The notes below the pieces were generated by a model, which was not told the origin of the DNA, searched no databases, and saw only the letters and a program-made list of their open reading frames with translations. Positions 36,515 through 44,196 of a DNA stretch of 64,000 nucleotides are shown piece after piece (position 1 is the first letter of the stretch; each line of letters opens with the position of its first letter). The stretch comes from CAYOHP01 sp964403795 [NCBI: uncultured bacterium] (GTDB lineage: Bacteria > Muiribacteriota > UBA6191 > CAZXTJ01): NCBI GenBank assembly GCA_964403795.1, contig CAYOHP010000006.1, positions 1-64,000 on the forward strand, given 5' to 3'. The position numbers and the translations under genes were made by a program.

Positions 36515-37362
36515 CCGGGGACTCCGCTCCTCCCGGGATCGAGCTCGGCGACGAGGACTTCGAGCTCCTCCGGACCGTGCTCCAGAACGAGACCGGCATC
36601 GTCCTCAAGGACGGCAAGCGACCGCTCCTGCGGAGCCGGCTCCTGCCGCTCCTGCTGCGGAGGGGCAAGCGGCGCTTCTCCGAACTGCTCGACGGGGTCG
36701 CCTCGCCCGAGCACCGGAACCAGGTGCTCTCCTGCCTGATCGAGGCCATCACCACCAACCTGACCGAGTTCTTCCGGGAGCCCGGCCAGCTCGACATGCT
36801 GGTCCGGAGTGTCGTCCCCTGGGCCCTGGACCTGCTCGGGTCTGGGGCCGCGGCCCGGGTCTCGATCTGGTCGGCCGGCTGCTCGACCGGCCAGGAACCC
36901 TGGTCGATCGCCATGGCGCTCCGGGAGGCGGTACCGCCGGATCGCCTCCCCGGGTTCCGGGTGCTCGGCACCGACATCGACCGCTCGGCCCTGGCCCAGG
37001 CCAAGGCCGGCATCTACCTGCGGGAGGAGCTGAAGGGGCTCGACGCCGGCCGGATCCAGACCCACCTGGTGCTGCGGCCCGACGGACGCTACGAGGTGGT
37101 GCCGGCGCTCAGGGACCTGGTGCGGTTCGCGGAGCGGAACCTGGTCCAGGCCTCGACCTGGGGCCACGGGCGCTTCCACGTGATCTTCTGCCGCAACGTG
37201 TTGATCTACTTCGAGAAGAGCCGCAAGGACGCCCTGGTGCGGACCTTCCACGACCGGCTCCACCCCGGCGGCTTCCTGTTCCTGGGGCACAGCGAGGGGA
37301 TCCAGTCCGAGGCCCACGACTTCGAGTACCTCGGCCCCTCCAGCTACCGGAGGATCCGGTAG
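36511..37362 (+). CDS. cheR: CheR-type protein-glutamate methyltransferase
   Basis: 283 residues from GTG 36511. It has the N-terminal helical CheR domain (residues about 10-75; LLRTVLQNETGIVL) and the SAM-binding domain with TNLTEFFREP, IWSAGCSTGQEPWSIAM, and IFCRNVLIYFEK, all standard CheR signatures. CheR methylates chemoreceptor glutamates, but no receptor, CheA or CheB is encoded here. It is the last gene of the pspA-yhbY operon, so it may belong to a non-motility chemosensory-type pathway. Confidence 0.92.
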   Translation: MTGDSAPPGIELGDEDFELLRTVLQNETGIVLKDGKRPLLRSRLLPLLLRRGKRRFSELLDGVASPEHRNQVLSCLIEAITTNLTEFFREPGQLDMLVRSVVPWALDLLGSGAAARVSIWSAGCSTGQEPWSIAMALREAVPPDRLPGFRVLGTDIDRSALAQAKAGIYLREELKGLDAGRIQTHLVLRPDGRYEVVPALRDLVRFAERNLVQASTWGHGRFHVIFCRNVLIYFEKSRKDALVRTFHDRLHPGGFLFLGHSEGIQSEAHDFEYLGPSSYRRIR

Positions 37363-37393
37363 GACCGGATTCCCAGCGCGGGCGGGAGGCGGA

Positions 37394-39058
37394 TCACCCC
37401 GGGTTCCGGGGTTCGGGAACCCCGACCTCGAAGCGGATCCGACAGCCCCGCTCGCCCCGGGGCTCGAGCGAGAAGTCCCGGACCAGGTGCTCGAGCAGGA
37501 ACAGGCTCCAATCGGCCCGCTCGCCCATGCCCGCCAGATCCTGTCCGGGTCCGGGGGAAGGCTGGGGCGGCGCCACCCGGAGCTCGTCCGAGGCGATCTC
37601 CACCCCGATCGCGCCATCCTGGGTGCGGGTGTACCCGATCTCCACGAAGGCCGCGGCCTGCTCCGATCCGGCCGCCTCCTGGATCAGGTGGGCGACCGCC
37701 TCGTCCACCGCGTAGAGGAGCGGGAAACCCCGGTCGGAATCGAGTCCGAGCCGGTCGACGACCCCCTGGCTCGCACCCCGGGCTTCGCGGAAGCAGGCGG
37801 GACTGGCCTCGAAACGGATCCGACCGAGGTGGGCGCCGGACCGGCCTCGTCCGACTTCGAGGACGATGGCGGTGGTGTCGTCGGGCTCATGCTCGGCACC
37901 CGATCGGCCTGGTCGCAGCGACCGCCAGACGTGGTCCAGGCTGGCGGCCTCCTCCGAGAGGATGCGGGAGAGTTCCTGGACAGCCGCCTCGCTGCCGTCG
38001 CGGGCGAACCGGTCGAGCACCCCGTCGGTCATGAGCAGGAGCCGGTCACCCTTGGCCAGGACCACTTCCTCCTCGCTGATCACGATCCGGGGGAAGATGC
38101 CGAGGAAGGGACCACCCGCGGCCAGGCGCCGCACCCTCCCGTTGGCCATGGCGAGGAGCCCGGGCTCGTGGCCGGCCGAGGCATAGGTGAGGAGTCCCCG
38201 TGGGCGGTCCAGGATCCCATAGAAGAGCGTGATCATCTCGCCGGCGTCGTACTGGCGGCGGATGATCTCGTTGACCCGGGAGAGCACCGAGGCCGGAGGA
38301 TCGCCGCCCTCGGCAGCCTGTCGTAGCGCCGACATGGCGAGCACCATGAGCAGGCTGGCCCCGGCGCCCTTGCCGGCCACATCCCCGATGGCGACCCCCA
38401 GGCGTTCGCCGGGCAGCTCCAGGAAGTCGAAGAAGTCCCCGGCCACCACCTCGGCCGGCTCGTAGAGGAATCCGATCCGGAGTCCCTCGTGGTCGGGCGC
38501 GGTGCGGGGCAGCAGGGCCCGCTGCACCCGGCTCGCCAGCTCCAGGGCCCGACGGGTACGGTCGCGGTGGGCGGCGATCTCGCGGTAGGCGGCCTCCAGC
38601 TCGCCCACCCTTCCCTGGAGCTGTTCGCGAGCCAGGGACAGGTCGCGGTTGCGCTCCTGGAGCTGTTCCTGGAGGACCCGCAGGCGGAGCTGCACCCGGA
38701 CCCTGAGCAGCAGCTCCTCGGGCCGGAAGGGCTTCCCCAGGAAGTCGTCGGCCCCGGCCTCGAACCCGCTCACCTTGGACTCCAGGTCGGCCTTGGCGGT
38801 GAGCAGGAGGACCGGGATCGGGAGGTCGGCCGAGACGTCCTTGACCCGGCGGCACAGCTCGTAACCGTCGATCCCGGGCATCATCACGTCGGCCACGACC
38901 AGGTCGATGCGCTCCCGGTCGAGCGCCAGCATGGCGTCCTCGGCCCCGCCGGCCAGGACCGCCCGGTAGCCGGCCTTGCGGAGGATGTCCCCCACGAATC
39001 CGCGCATGGTGGAGGAGTCGTCCACCACCAGGACGTTCGGAGTCGCGGTTCCGGCCAA
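37394..39058 (-). CDS. REC-PP2C (RsbU-like) phosphatase fused to an RsbW-like ATPase
   Basis: 554 residues from TTG 39058 (GGGGGAGG directly upstream, unusually close). The receiver domain (1-125; NVLVVDDSS, VADVMMPG) leads by a coiled coil into a SpoIIE/PP2C phosphatase (about 185-390; GDFFDF, IGDVAGKG, MTDGV, DDTTAI). Residues 405-545 look like a HATPase_c_2 anti-sigma-kinase domain (YAVDEAVAHLI). So one protein holds an opposing phosphatase and kinase of a partner-switching system. No STAS antagonist or sigma factor gene is beside it. It converges on the cheR gene. Confidence 0.85.
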   Translation of the reverse strand: MAGTATPNVLVVDDSSTMRGFVGDILRKAGYRAVLAGGAEDAMLALDRERIDLVVADVMMPGIDGYELCRRVKDVSADLPIPVLLLTAKADLESKVSGFEAGADDFLGKPFRPEELLLRVRVQLRLRVLQEQLQERNRDLSLAREQLQGRVGELEAAYREIAAHRDRTRRALELASRVQRALLPRTAPDHEGLRIGFLYEPAEVVAGDFFDFLELPGERLGVAIGDVAGKGAGASLLMVLAMSALRQAAEGGDPPASVLSRVNEIIRRQYDAGEMITLFYGILDRPRGLLTYASAGHEPGLLAMANGRVRRLAAGGPFLGIFPRIVISEEEVVLAKGDRLLLMTDGVLDRFARDGSEAAVQELSRILSEEAASLDHVWRSLRPGRSGAEHEPDDTTAIVLEVGRGRSGAHLGRIRFEASPACFREARGASQGVVDRLGLDSDRGFPLLYAVDEAVAHLIQEAAGSEQAAAFVEIGYTRTQDGAIGVEIASDELRVAPPQPSPGPGQDLAGMGERADWSLFLLEHLVRDFSLEPRGERGCRIRFEVGVPEPRNPG

Positions 39059-39100
39059 TCCTCCCCCGTTCCCCTGGTTCCCGTCCTCAGCCCCGGGTCT

Positions 39101-39361
39101 TCAGCCGAGGCGCTCCCGGAGGTAGGCCATGAGCTTGGCGCGGTTGGGTACGTTGCCATCGACCACGATCTCGCCGTCCACCACCAGCGAGGGAGTGACG
39201 AGCACCCCGTGCTCGGCGGCCTCCGGGTCCTTGAGGGTGAGCTTCCGGTACCGGATGCCGGCCCCGGGGCCGAGTTCCTTCAGCACGTCCTCGACCACGC
39301 CCTCGGCCTCGCGGCAGCGCTTGCACTCGGATTTCGGGCTTCCGTAGGCGATGACTTCCAT
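39101..39361 (-). CDS. Small thioredoxin-like protein with CxxC
   Basis: 86 residues, ATG at 39361 with GGAGGAGG seven bases before. It begins MEVIAYGS and has ECKRC, a CxxC redox site, at 13-17, and a cis-Pro-type segment VTPSLVVDG, the layout of the thioredoxin_3 / redox-active disulfide protein 2 family. Members of that family are often encoded beside ArsP/DUF318 permeases, and here the gene diverges from one, so they probably share regulation and substrate chemistry. Cytosolic. Confidence 0.85.
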   Translation of the reverse strand: MEVIAYGSPKSECKRCREAEGVVEDVLKELGPGAGIRYRKLTLKDPEAAEHGVLVTPSLVVDGEIVVDGNVPNRAKLMAYLRERLG

Positions 39362-39502
39362 GCGAGCGCCTCCTCCGGTCGAGCCGCCTCGACGTCCCCC
39401 CCTTGCATACAGGATCCGCCCCCCCGCCGACAACCGGGAACGAGCCCGCCTCGGGTCTACGATCCTCATGGGATACGCTTCCTGGGGAGGAAGGTCGAGA
39501 TC

Positions 39503-40666
39503 ATGCCCGAGTCCCTCGTGGCGAGCCTGGCGAGCGCCTGGTGGGGAGGGCTCGCAGCCCTCGAGAAGTACTTCTTCGGGAAGATCCTGGGCGCCTTCGT
39601 CCCGGCCTTCTTCCTGGCGGGGGCCATCGGGACCTGGATCCCGCGCTCGGCCGTGACCCGCTACCTCTCGGCCTCGGCCCGTCGCTCGGTGGCGTACCCC
39701 GTGGCGACCATCGCGGGAGGCGTGGTCTCGGTCTGCGCCTGCGGGATCCTGCCGCTCTTCGCCGCCATCTACTCGCGCGGCGCCGGGGTCGGCCCGGCCA
39801 TGACCTTCCTGTTCGCGGGCCCGGCCATCAACCTGATCGCCATCTACTACACCTTCGACCTCCTCGGGACCGGCCTGGGATGGGCGAGGATCCTCACCGT
39901 GGCCCTGGGCTCGATCGCAATCGGCCTGGCTTTCGAGCTGTTCGTGGGGGAGCCGCGCGACGGGGTGGCGAAGGCAGGCGCGAGTGCCGGCGTCGACCTC
40001 TCCGACGGGACCGAGCGCGAGGCCTGGCAGACGGCCTTCCCCATGGTCTTCATGGCGCTCGCCACCCTGGTGCTCCCGATGAGCTTCGAACCGACCGGGC
40101 GGGCCCTGGTCCAGGACTTCGCCGGGGGAATGACCACCGGCTTCCTGGGCGGCATCACCGGCGCGGTCCGGGCGGGCCTGGTCGTCAAGTGGCTGCTGGT
40201 GCTGGTGTGCTGGTCGGCCGTGGTGTGGAGCACGAGGCGATGGTTCAGCCCCGAGGAGCGGACCGCCTGGCTCGACAAGACCTGGTTCCTGCTCAAGCAG
40301 ATCGTGCCCAAGATCGTGCTCGGGATCTTCCTCACCGGGGTCGCCGAGGCCCTGCTCGACCGCTCCGCGGTGATCGACCAGGTGGGGACCAACGAGGTCC
40401 TCCCCACCTTCGTGGCGGCCCTGGTGGGCGGGATCCTCTACTTCGGCACCATCCTCGGGGTGGTCACTGCCCGGCTCTTCCAGACCCTGGGCATGGCCGA
40501 CGGCCCGCTCCTGGCGCTGCTCCTGGCCGGTCCGACCGTGACGCTGCCCTCGGTGTTCGCGATCTCCGGGATCCTCGGGGCCAGGCGGGCCACCGCCTAC
40601 TTCGTCCTGGTGGTCGCCTACGCCACCGCCGCCGGACTGGTCTACGGCCGCTGGGCCGGCGGGTAG
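39503..40666 (+). CDS. ArsP/DUF318-family permease
   Basis: 387 residues, ATG 39503 with GGAGGAAGG upstream. About nine membrane helices in two halves (residues 1-160 and 195-385) are joined by a hydrophilic loop. VSVCACGILP at about 75 and a second LLLAGPTVTLPS segment are the paired family motifs; the CxC motif is the one linked to trivalent methylarsenical export in ArsP. Context fits: a CxxC thioredoxin is divergent and an ArsR-like repressor lies 1.2 kb downstream. Substrate is inferred from family only. TACGCT at 39474-39479 is a possible -10. Confidence 0.85.
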   Translation: MPESLVASLASAWWGGLAALEKYFFGKILGAFVPAFFLAGAIGTWIPRSAVTRYLSASARRSVAYPVATIAGGVVSVCACGILPLFAAIYSRGAGVGPAMTFLFAGPAINLIAIYYTFDLLGTGLGWARILTVALGSIAIGLAFELFVGEPRDGVAKAGASAGVDLSDGTEREAWQTAFPMVFMALATLVLPMSFEPTGRALVQDFAGGMTTGFLGGITGAVRAGLVVKWLLVLVCWSAVVWSTRRWFSPEERTAWLDKTWFLLKQIVPKIVLGIFLTGVAEALLDRSAVIDQVGTNEVLPTFVAALVGGILYFGTILGVVTARLFQTLGMADGPLLALLLAGPTVTLPSVFAISGILGARRATAYFVLVVAYATAAGLVYGRWAGG

Positions 40667-40669
40667 GTC

Positions 40670-40697
40670 GCCCGGCCGGGTGGCCGGGTGGCCGGGC
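40670..40697. terminator. Bidirectional hairpin between convergent genes
   Basis: GCCCGGCC (40670-40677) and GGCCGGGC (40690-40697) pair perfectly around a GGGTGGCCGGGT loop. It fills the 31-base gap between two convergent stop codons. Confidence 0.5.
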
Positions 40698-41636
40698 CTA
40701 CTGACCCAGCAGGTCGCCGCGGGGCGGGACCGCCGCCCCCGGGAGCGCGCCCCCGGCCAGGAGCACGGCCCGGGCCCGGGGACGAAGGGCCGCCACCACC
40801 GGGAGGTGATCCGAGAAGCCCTCGGCGCCCGGCACCGTGTGGCAGTCGAGGACCTCGAGCTCGGGACTCGCGAACACGTAGTCGATCCTCCGGCGCGGTC
40901 CGATCGCCGGCGAGGTGGGCTGGGGGCCGCGCCGGGCGGCCCTGGCCGCATCGGTCATCCGTCGTCCCAGGCCCCCCTGCTCCAGGAACCGGATCTGGGG
41001 GTCGTCGGGATCGGCGTTCAGGTCCCCGGTCAGGACCAGAGGCCCCTCCATGCCGCGGACTACCCGGGCCACCGCCTCCATCTCCCGGATCCGGTCGGCC
41101 TCGGGACGCCCCCCCCGGCCGTTCATGTGGGTGTTCACGAAGACCAGGCCGCGGGGGAAGGCCGGGTGCGCCACCCGGACCACCTGGGCGGTGCGGGCCA
41201 TGAGGCCCTCGGAGCCGTCCCAGACCGGGAACGACCGGTCCTCCAGGATCGGGTAGCGGGTGAGGACCGCGATCCCGGTGCGGTCGAAGATCCCGAGCAG
41301 CGACTTCTTCTGCCCCGCCCAGCGATGTTCGAAACCCAGGTTGTCGGCCAGCCAACCCGCCTGGTCGGTGAGGAAGCTGCGGAGGTTGCGGGCCTGGACC
41401 TCCTGGAGGCCGACCAGATCCACCGCCTCGGCCTGCATGGTCCTGAGCTGGTCGCCGAGCACCCCCCGGGTGGGATCCGGGATGTGGGGAAGGGTGATCC
41501 CGAAGAGGCCGAGGTTCCCGTTGCCCGCCGCCGAGCGCAGGTTCCAGGACATGACCCGGAAGCTCTCCTGGGCCAGGGAAGATGCGGCGAGCAGGAGGGA
41601 GAGGACCAGGGCCGACGAAAGGGAAGGAACCCGCAT
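40698..41636 (-). CDS. Secreted endonuclease/exonuclease/phosphatase-family protein
   Basis: 312 residues. The start at 41636 has GGAGG six bases before it and opens a Sec signal peptide (to about SLAQ, residue 22). The EEP fold is marked by FRVMSWNL, LVGLQEVQ (metal Glu), FVNTHMNG, LTGDLNADPDD, RIDYVFAS and a final SDHLPVVA, so all catalytic motifs are intact. Likely an extracellular or periplasmic DNase, or a phospholipase C-like or deoxyribonuclease I-like enzyme. A short Ala/Gly tail ends it. It is preceded by a strong sigma-54-like promoter. Confidence 0.88.
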   Translation of the reverse strand: MRVPSLSSALVLSLLLAASSLAQESFRVMSWNLRSAAGNGNLGLFGITLPHIPDPTRGVLGDQLRTMQAEAVDLVGLQEVQARNLRSFLTDQAGWLADNLGFEHRWAGQKKSLLGIFDRTGIAVLTRYPILEDRSFPVWDGSEGLMARTAQVVRVAHPAFPRGLVFVNTHMNGRGGRPEADRIREMEAVARVVRGMEGPLVLTGDLNADPDDPQIRFLEQGGLGRRMTDAARAARRGPQPTSPAIGPRRRIDYVFASPELEVLDCHTVPGAEGFSDHLPVVAALRPRARAVLLAGGALPGAAVPPRGDLLGQ

Positions 41637-41664
41637 GGACGACCTCCGTCGGGAGGCCATTCCC

Positions 41665-41679
41665 GCATGGACCGTGCCA
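41665..41679 (-). promoter_or_regulatory. Sigma-54-like -24/-12 promoter of the secreted nuclease
   Basis: On the minus strand TGGCACG GTCC ATGC (41679 down to 41665): every conserved base except the first T of TTGC, with exact GG-N10-GC spacing. The expected start near 41653 leaves a 17-nt leader holding GGAGG before the ATG at 41636. Confidence 0.55.
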
Positions 41680-41768
41680 GGCACTCCAGGAGCCGTTCAC
41701 CGGTTCCCGGCCCGGGAGGGGGTCCGTCCGGTCGGGTCGGGGTGCGCCAGACGGACGGTGACGAACGG

Positions 41769-41798
41769 TTGCAGGCCGGAAGGGGCAGGGCATACTCT
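41769..41798 (+). promoter_or_regulatory. Sigma-70-type promoter of the ArsR-like gene
   Basis: TTGCAG (41769-41774), 18 bases, TACTCT (41793-41798), followed after 44 bases by the ATG. A second -10-like TACGCT lies at 41817-41822. Confidence 0.45.
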
Positions 41799-41842
41799 CG
41801 GATGAACTTTCTCGCATACGCTCATCCTTGGAGAGATCCACC

Positions 41843-42211
41843 ATGCCCTACCGGCATCTGGTCACGACCGAACTCGCCTCGCTCTTCGGAGGCCTCGCCC
41901 ACGGGGATCGGGTCCGGATCGTGGAGGAACTGCGGGATCGGGAGCTGAACGTGGCCGAGATCCAGGAACTCCTGGGGATCAGCCACTCCCGGGTCTCCCA
42001 GCAGCTGGCGGTACTCAAGCGCCACCGGCTGGTCACCTCGCGGCGCGACGGTCGTCTGATCTACTACCGCCTCCAGAATCCGGCCCTGGCCCGCTGGCTG
42101 CTCCAGGGACTCGACTTCGTGGCCGCCGAGATCGAGCACGGGAGCCGGCTCCGATCCGCGGTCCTGAAGGCGCGAAAGGTGTGGGGAAGCCGCGACGACC
42201 CGGATCCCTGA
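41843..42211 (+). CDS. ArsR-family winged-helix repressor
   Basis: 122 residues, ATG 41843 with GGAGAG upstream; a TTG at 41828 is less likely. Winged-helix fold: VAEIQELLGISHSRVSQQLAVLKRHRLV is the helix-turn-helix and RRDGRLIYYRL the wing. The ELCVCDL metal site of ArsR/SmtB is absent (ELNVAEI), and there are no cysteines, so arsenic or metal sensing by the classical site is ruled out. It precedes the type I secretion operon, with an AT-rich dyad between, so that operon is its most likely target. Confidence 0.88.
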   Translation: MPYRHLVTTELASLFGGLAHGDRVRIVEELRDRELNVAEIQELLGISHSRVSQQLAVLKRHRLVTSRRDGRLIYYRLQNPALARWLLQGLDFVAAEIEHGSRLRSAVLKARKVWGSRDDPDP

Positions 42212-42232
42212 TCCCGCCTCGCCGGCCTCCGG

Positions 42233-42256
42233 GCCTCCCGGCCTCCCGGCCTCCCG
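42233..42256. repeat. Short tandem repeat, GCCTCCCG x3
   Basis: Three perfect eight-base units preceded by a seven-base partial copy (GCCTCCG), in the spacer behind the ArsR-like gene. It is probably a slippage-prone, replication-generated tract without coding role. Confidence 0.7.
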
Positions 42257-42403
42257 GCCCGGTCGAACCCGTTTCGAGGCCTCCCGATCCCGTCCTCCCG
42301 GACGGTCCCGACCCCCGAATGTCACGTTCCCGCGAAACTCCCGGGAGCCATCCCGCCCGTGCCTTGCCATGCATGAGGACCCGTGGTACTAGATCTACGT
42401 TAC

Positions 42404-42435
42404 CGTATTCATATTTCTGCATATGTAGACATACG
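42404..42435. promoter_or_regulatory. AT-rich operator-like dyad before the secretion operon
   Basis: Between about 42385 and 42435 the sequence turns AT-rich, in sharp contrast to the rest of the window. It holds CATAT-N6-ATATG (42410-42425) flanked by CGTAT (42404-42408) and ATACG (42431-42435). CATAT/ATATG dyads are typical winged-helix repressor targets. It lies 20-50 bases before the ABC gene start. Confidence 0.5.
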
Positions 42436-42453
42436 AACGGAAGGTCGAGATCC

Positions 42454-44196
42454 TTGGCATCCGCTTCCCACGGTCCCGGACCGGCCCGGCGTTTCCTGGC
42501 CCTGGTCGCCCTCGAGCGACGGGATCTGGCGGCGATCCTCGGCTACACGCTGGTGACCGGGCTCCTCGCCCTGGCGGTCCCCCTGGCCGCCCAGGCGCTG
42601 GTGAACACGGTCGCGGTCGGCGTGTTCCTGCAGCCGCTGGTGGTCCTGACCGGGGCGGTCCTGGTCCTGCTCCTCTTCCGGGGCCTGCTCCGGCTCCTGA
42701 AGCTCTACCTGATCGAGGTCCTGCAGCAGCGGGTCTTCACCAGGGTCGCCCTGGACCTCGCGGAGCACCTGCACCGGATCCGCACCGAGAGCCTCATGGG
42801 CGCCTACGCTCCCGATCTCGCCAACCGGTTCTTCGATGTGCTGACGGTGCAGAAGTCATGGGCGAAGCTCCTCCTCGAGGGGCCGGCCGCCATCCTGCAG
42901 AGCCTGGTCGGTCTGCTGCTGATGGCCTTCTACAGTCCTCTGCTGCTCGCCTTCGACGTGGTCCTGGTGGCCTCGGGCCTGGTGGTCCTGGGGGCCTTCG
43001 GCTGGGGAGGTCTCTCCACCAGCATCCAGGAGTCGGCCGAGAAGTACCGGGTCGCCCGCTGGCTGGAGGAGATCGGCCGCTCGGAGCGGAGCCTCAAGTT
43101 CTCGGCGTCTCCCGATTTCGCGGTCCGCAAGGCGGATCGCCTGGTGGAGTCCTACCTGGACGCCCGCGGCCGGCACTTCCGGGTGCTCCTGCGCCAGGCG
43201 TTCGGCTCCTACCTGCTCCACGCCCTCGCCAGCGCCGGCATCCTGGCGGCCGGAGGCTGGCTGGTGATCCAGCGCCAGCTCACCCTGGGGCAGCTGGTCG
43301 CCTCGGAGCTGATCGTGGTCTCGGTGCTCTCGGCGATCGAGAAGCTGATCCGCCTCGCGGAACCCTGGTATGACCTGCTCACGGCCCGGGAGAAGATCGG
43401 ACAGGTCCTCGACCTGCCCCGGGAGGAAGGCGGCCCGGTCCCCCTGGCGACCCCTCACCCCCCCGGCGGGATCCGGCTCTGCTCGCTCGGCTACCGCTAT
43501 CCGGACGGGACCCGCGCCCTCGTCGGCGTGGACCTGGATTTCGAGCCGGGAAGCCGGACCGGCATCACGGGACCGGGCGGGTCCGGCAAGACCACCCTCC
43601 TCAGGGTGATCGCCGGACTGCTTCCCCCCTCCGAGGGAACCATCCGGCTCGACGGGCGGGCCCTGGGCGAGCACCAGCTGGAAGGCCTGCGAGCTCGACT
43701 GTCCCTGGTCGGGGACCGTTTCGACGTGTTCGAAGGAACCCTGGAGGAGAACCTCCGGGTAGGCCGCGAGAGGATCGACGAGGCCCAGCTCCGGGAGGTC
43801 ATCGCCGCCGTCGACCTCGACGCCGACCTCGCTCGCCTCCCGCTCGGACTCCAGTCTCCCATCCAGAGCGAAGGACGGAACCTGTCGGGAGCCCAGGTCC
43901 AGCGACTCCTGCTGGCCCGGGCCCTGCTCGGCGGACCGGGCGTGCTCCTGATCGACGACGCCCTCCAGGGTCTGGAGCCTGCAGGGCGACGACGGTTCCT
44001 GGATGGTCTGTGCCGGGAGAGGACGAGTACCGTGCTCCTGGTCTCCCACGAACCGGAGATCCTCTCCCGCTGCGACCGGATCCTGTACCTGGATGCGGGC
44101 CGGGTGGTCGAGGCGATCACCCCCGACCAGCTGGGAGGCTCGTCGCAGACCGTGCTCTTCCTCGGCGGGCATCGGGCCGGGCAGGTGGCGGCATGA
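42454..44196 (+). CDS. ABC exporter (type I secretion style), Walker B Asp variant
   Basis: 580 residues from TTG 42454 (GGAAGG before it); an ATG at 42373 would translate through the operator-like dyad and is unlikely. N-terminal membrane domain with about six helices (residues 15-300), no C39 peptidase domain. The ATPase has Walker A GPGGSGKTT (K379), signature LSGAQ near 479, Walker B VLLIDDAL with Asp502 where the catalytic Glu is normal, and H-loop LLVSHE. Asp in place of Glu usually slows hydrolysis. It is first in an ABC-HlyD-TolC operon, coupled by an ATGA overlap. Substrate unknown. Confidence 0.9.
   Translation: MASASHGPGPARRFLALVALERRDLAAILGYTLVTGLLALAVPLAAQALVNTVAVGVFLQPLVVLTGAVLVLLLFRGLLRLLKLYLIEVLQQRVFTRVALDLAEHLHRIRTESLMGAYAPDLANRFFDVLTVQKSWAKLLLEGPAAILQSLVGLLLMAFYSPLLLAFDVVLVASGLVVLGAFGWGGLSTSIQESAEKYRVARWLEEIGRSERSLKFSASPDFAVRKADRLVESYLDARGRHFRVLLRQAFGSYLLHALASAGILAAGGWLVIQRQLTLGQLVASELIVVSVLSAIEKLIRLAEPWYDLLTAREKIGQVLDLPREEGGPVPLATPHPPGGIRLCSLGYRYPDGTRALVGVDLDFEPGSRTGITGPGGSGKTTLLRVIAGLLPPSEGTIRLDGRALGEHQLEGLRARLSLVGDRFDVFEGTLEENLRVGRERIDEAQLREVIAAVDLDADLARLPLGLQSPIQSEGRNLSGAQVQRLLLARALLGGPGVLLIDDALQGLEPAGRRRFLDGLCRERTSTVLLVSHEPEILSRCDRILYLDAGRVVEAITPDQLGGSSQTVLFLGGHRAGQVAA

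Noticed and set aside
42233-42256. CRISPR remnant or phase-variable tract
   Set aside because: Only three eight-base copies, outside any coding region or promoter box.
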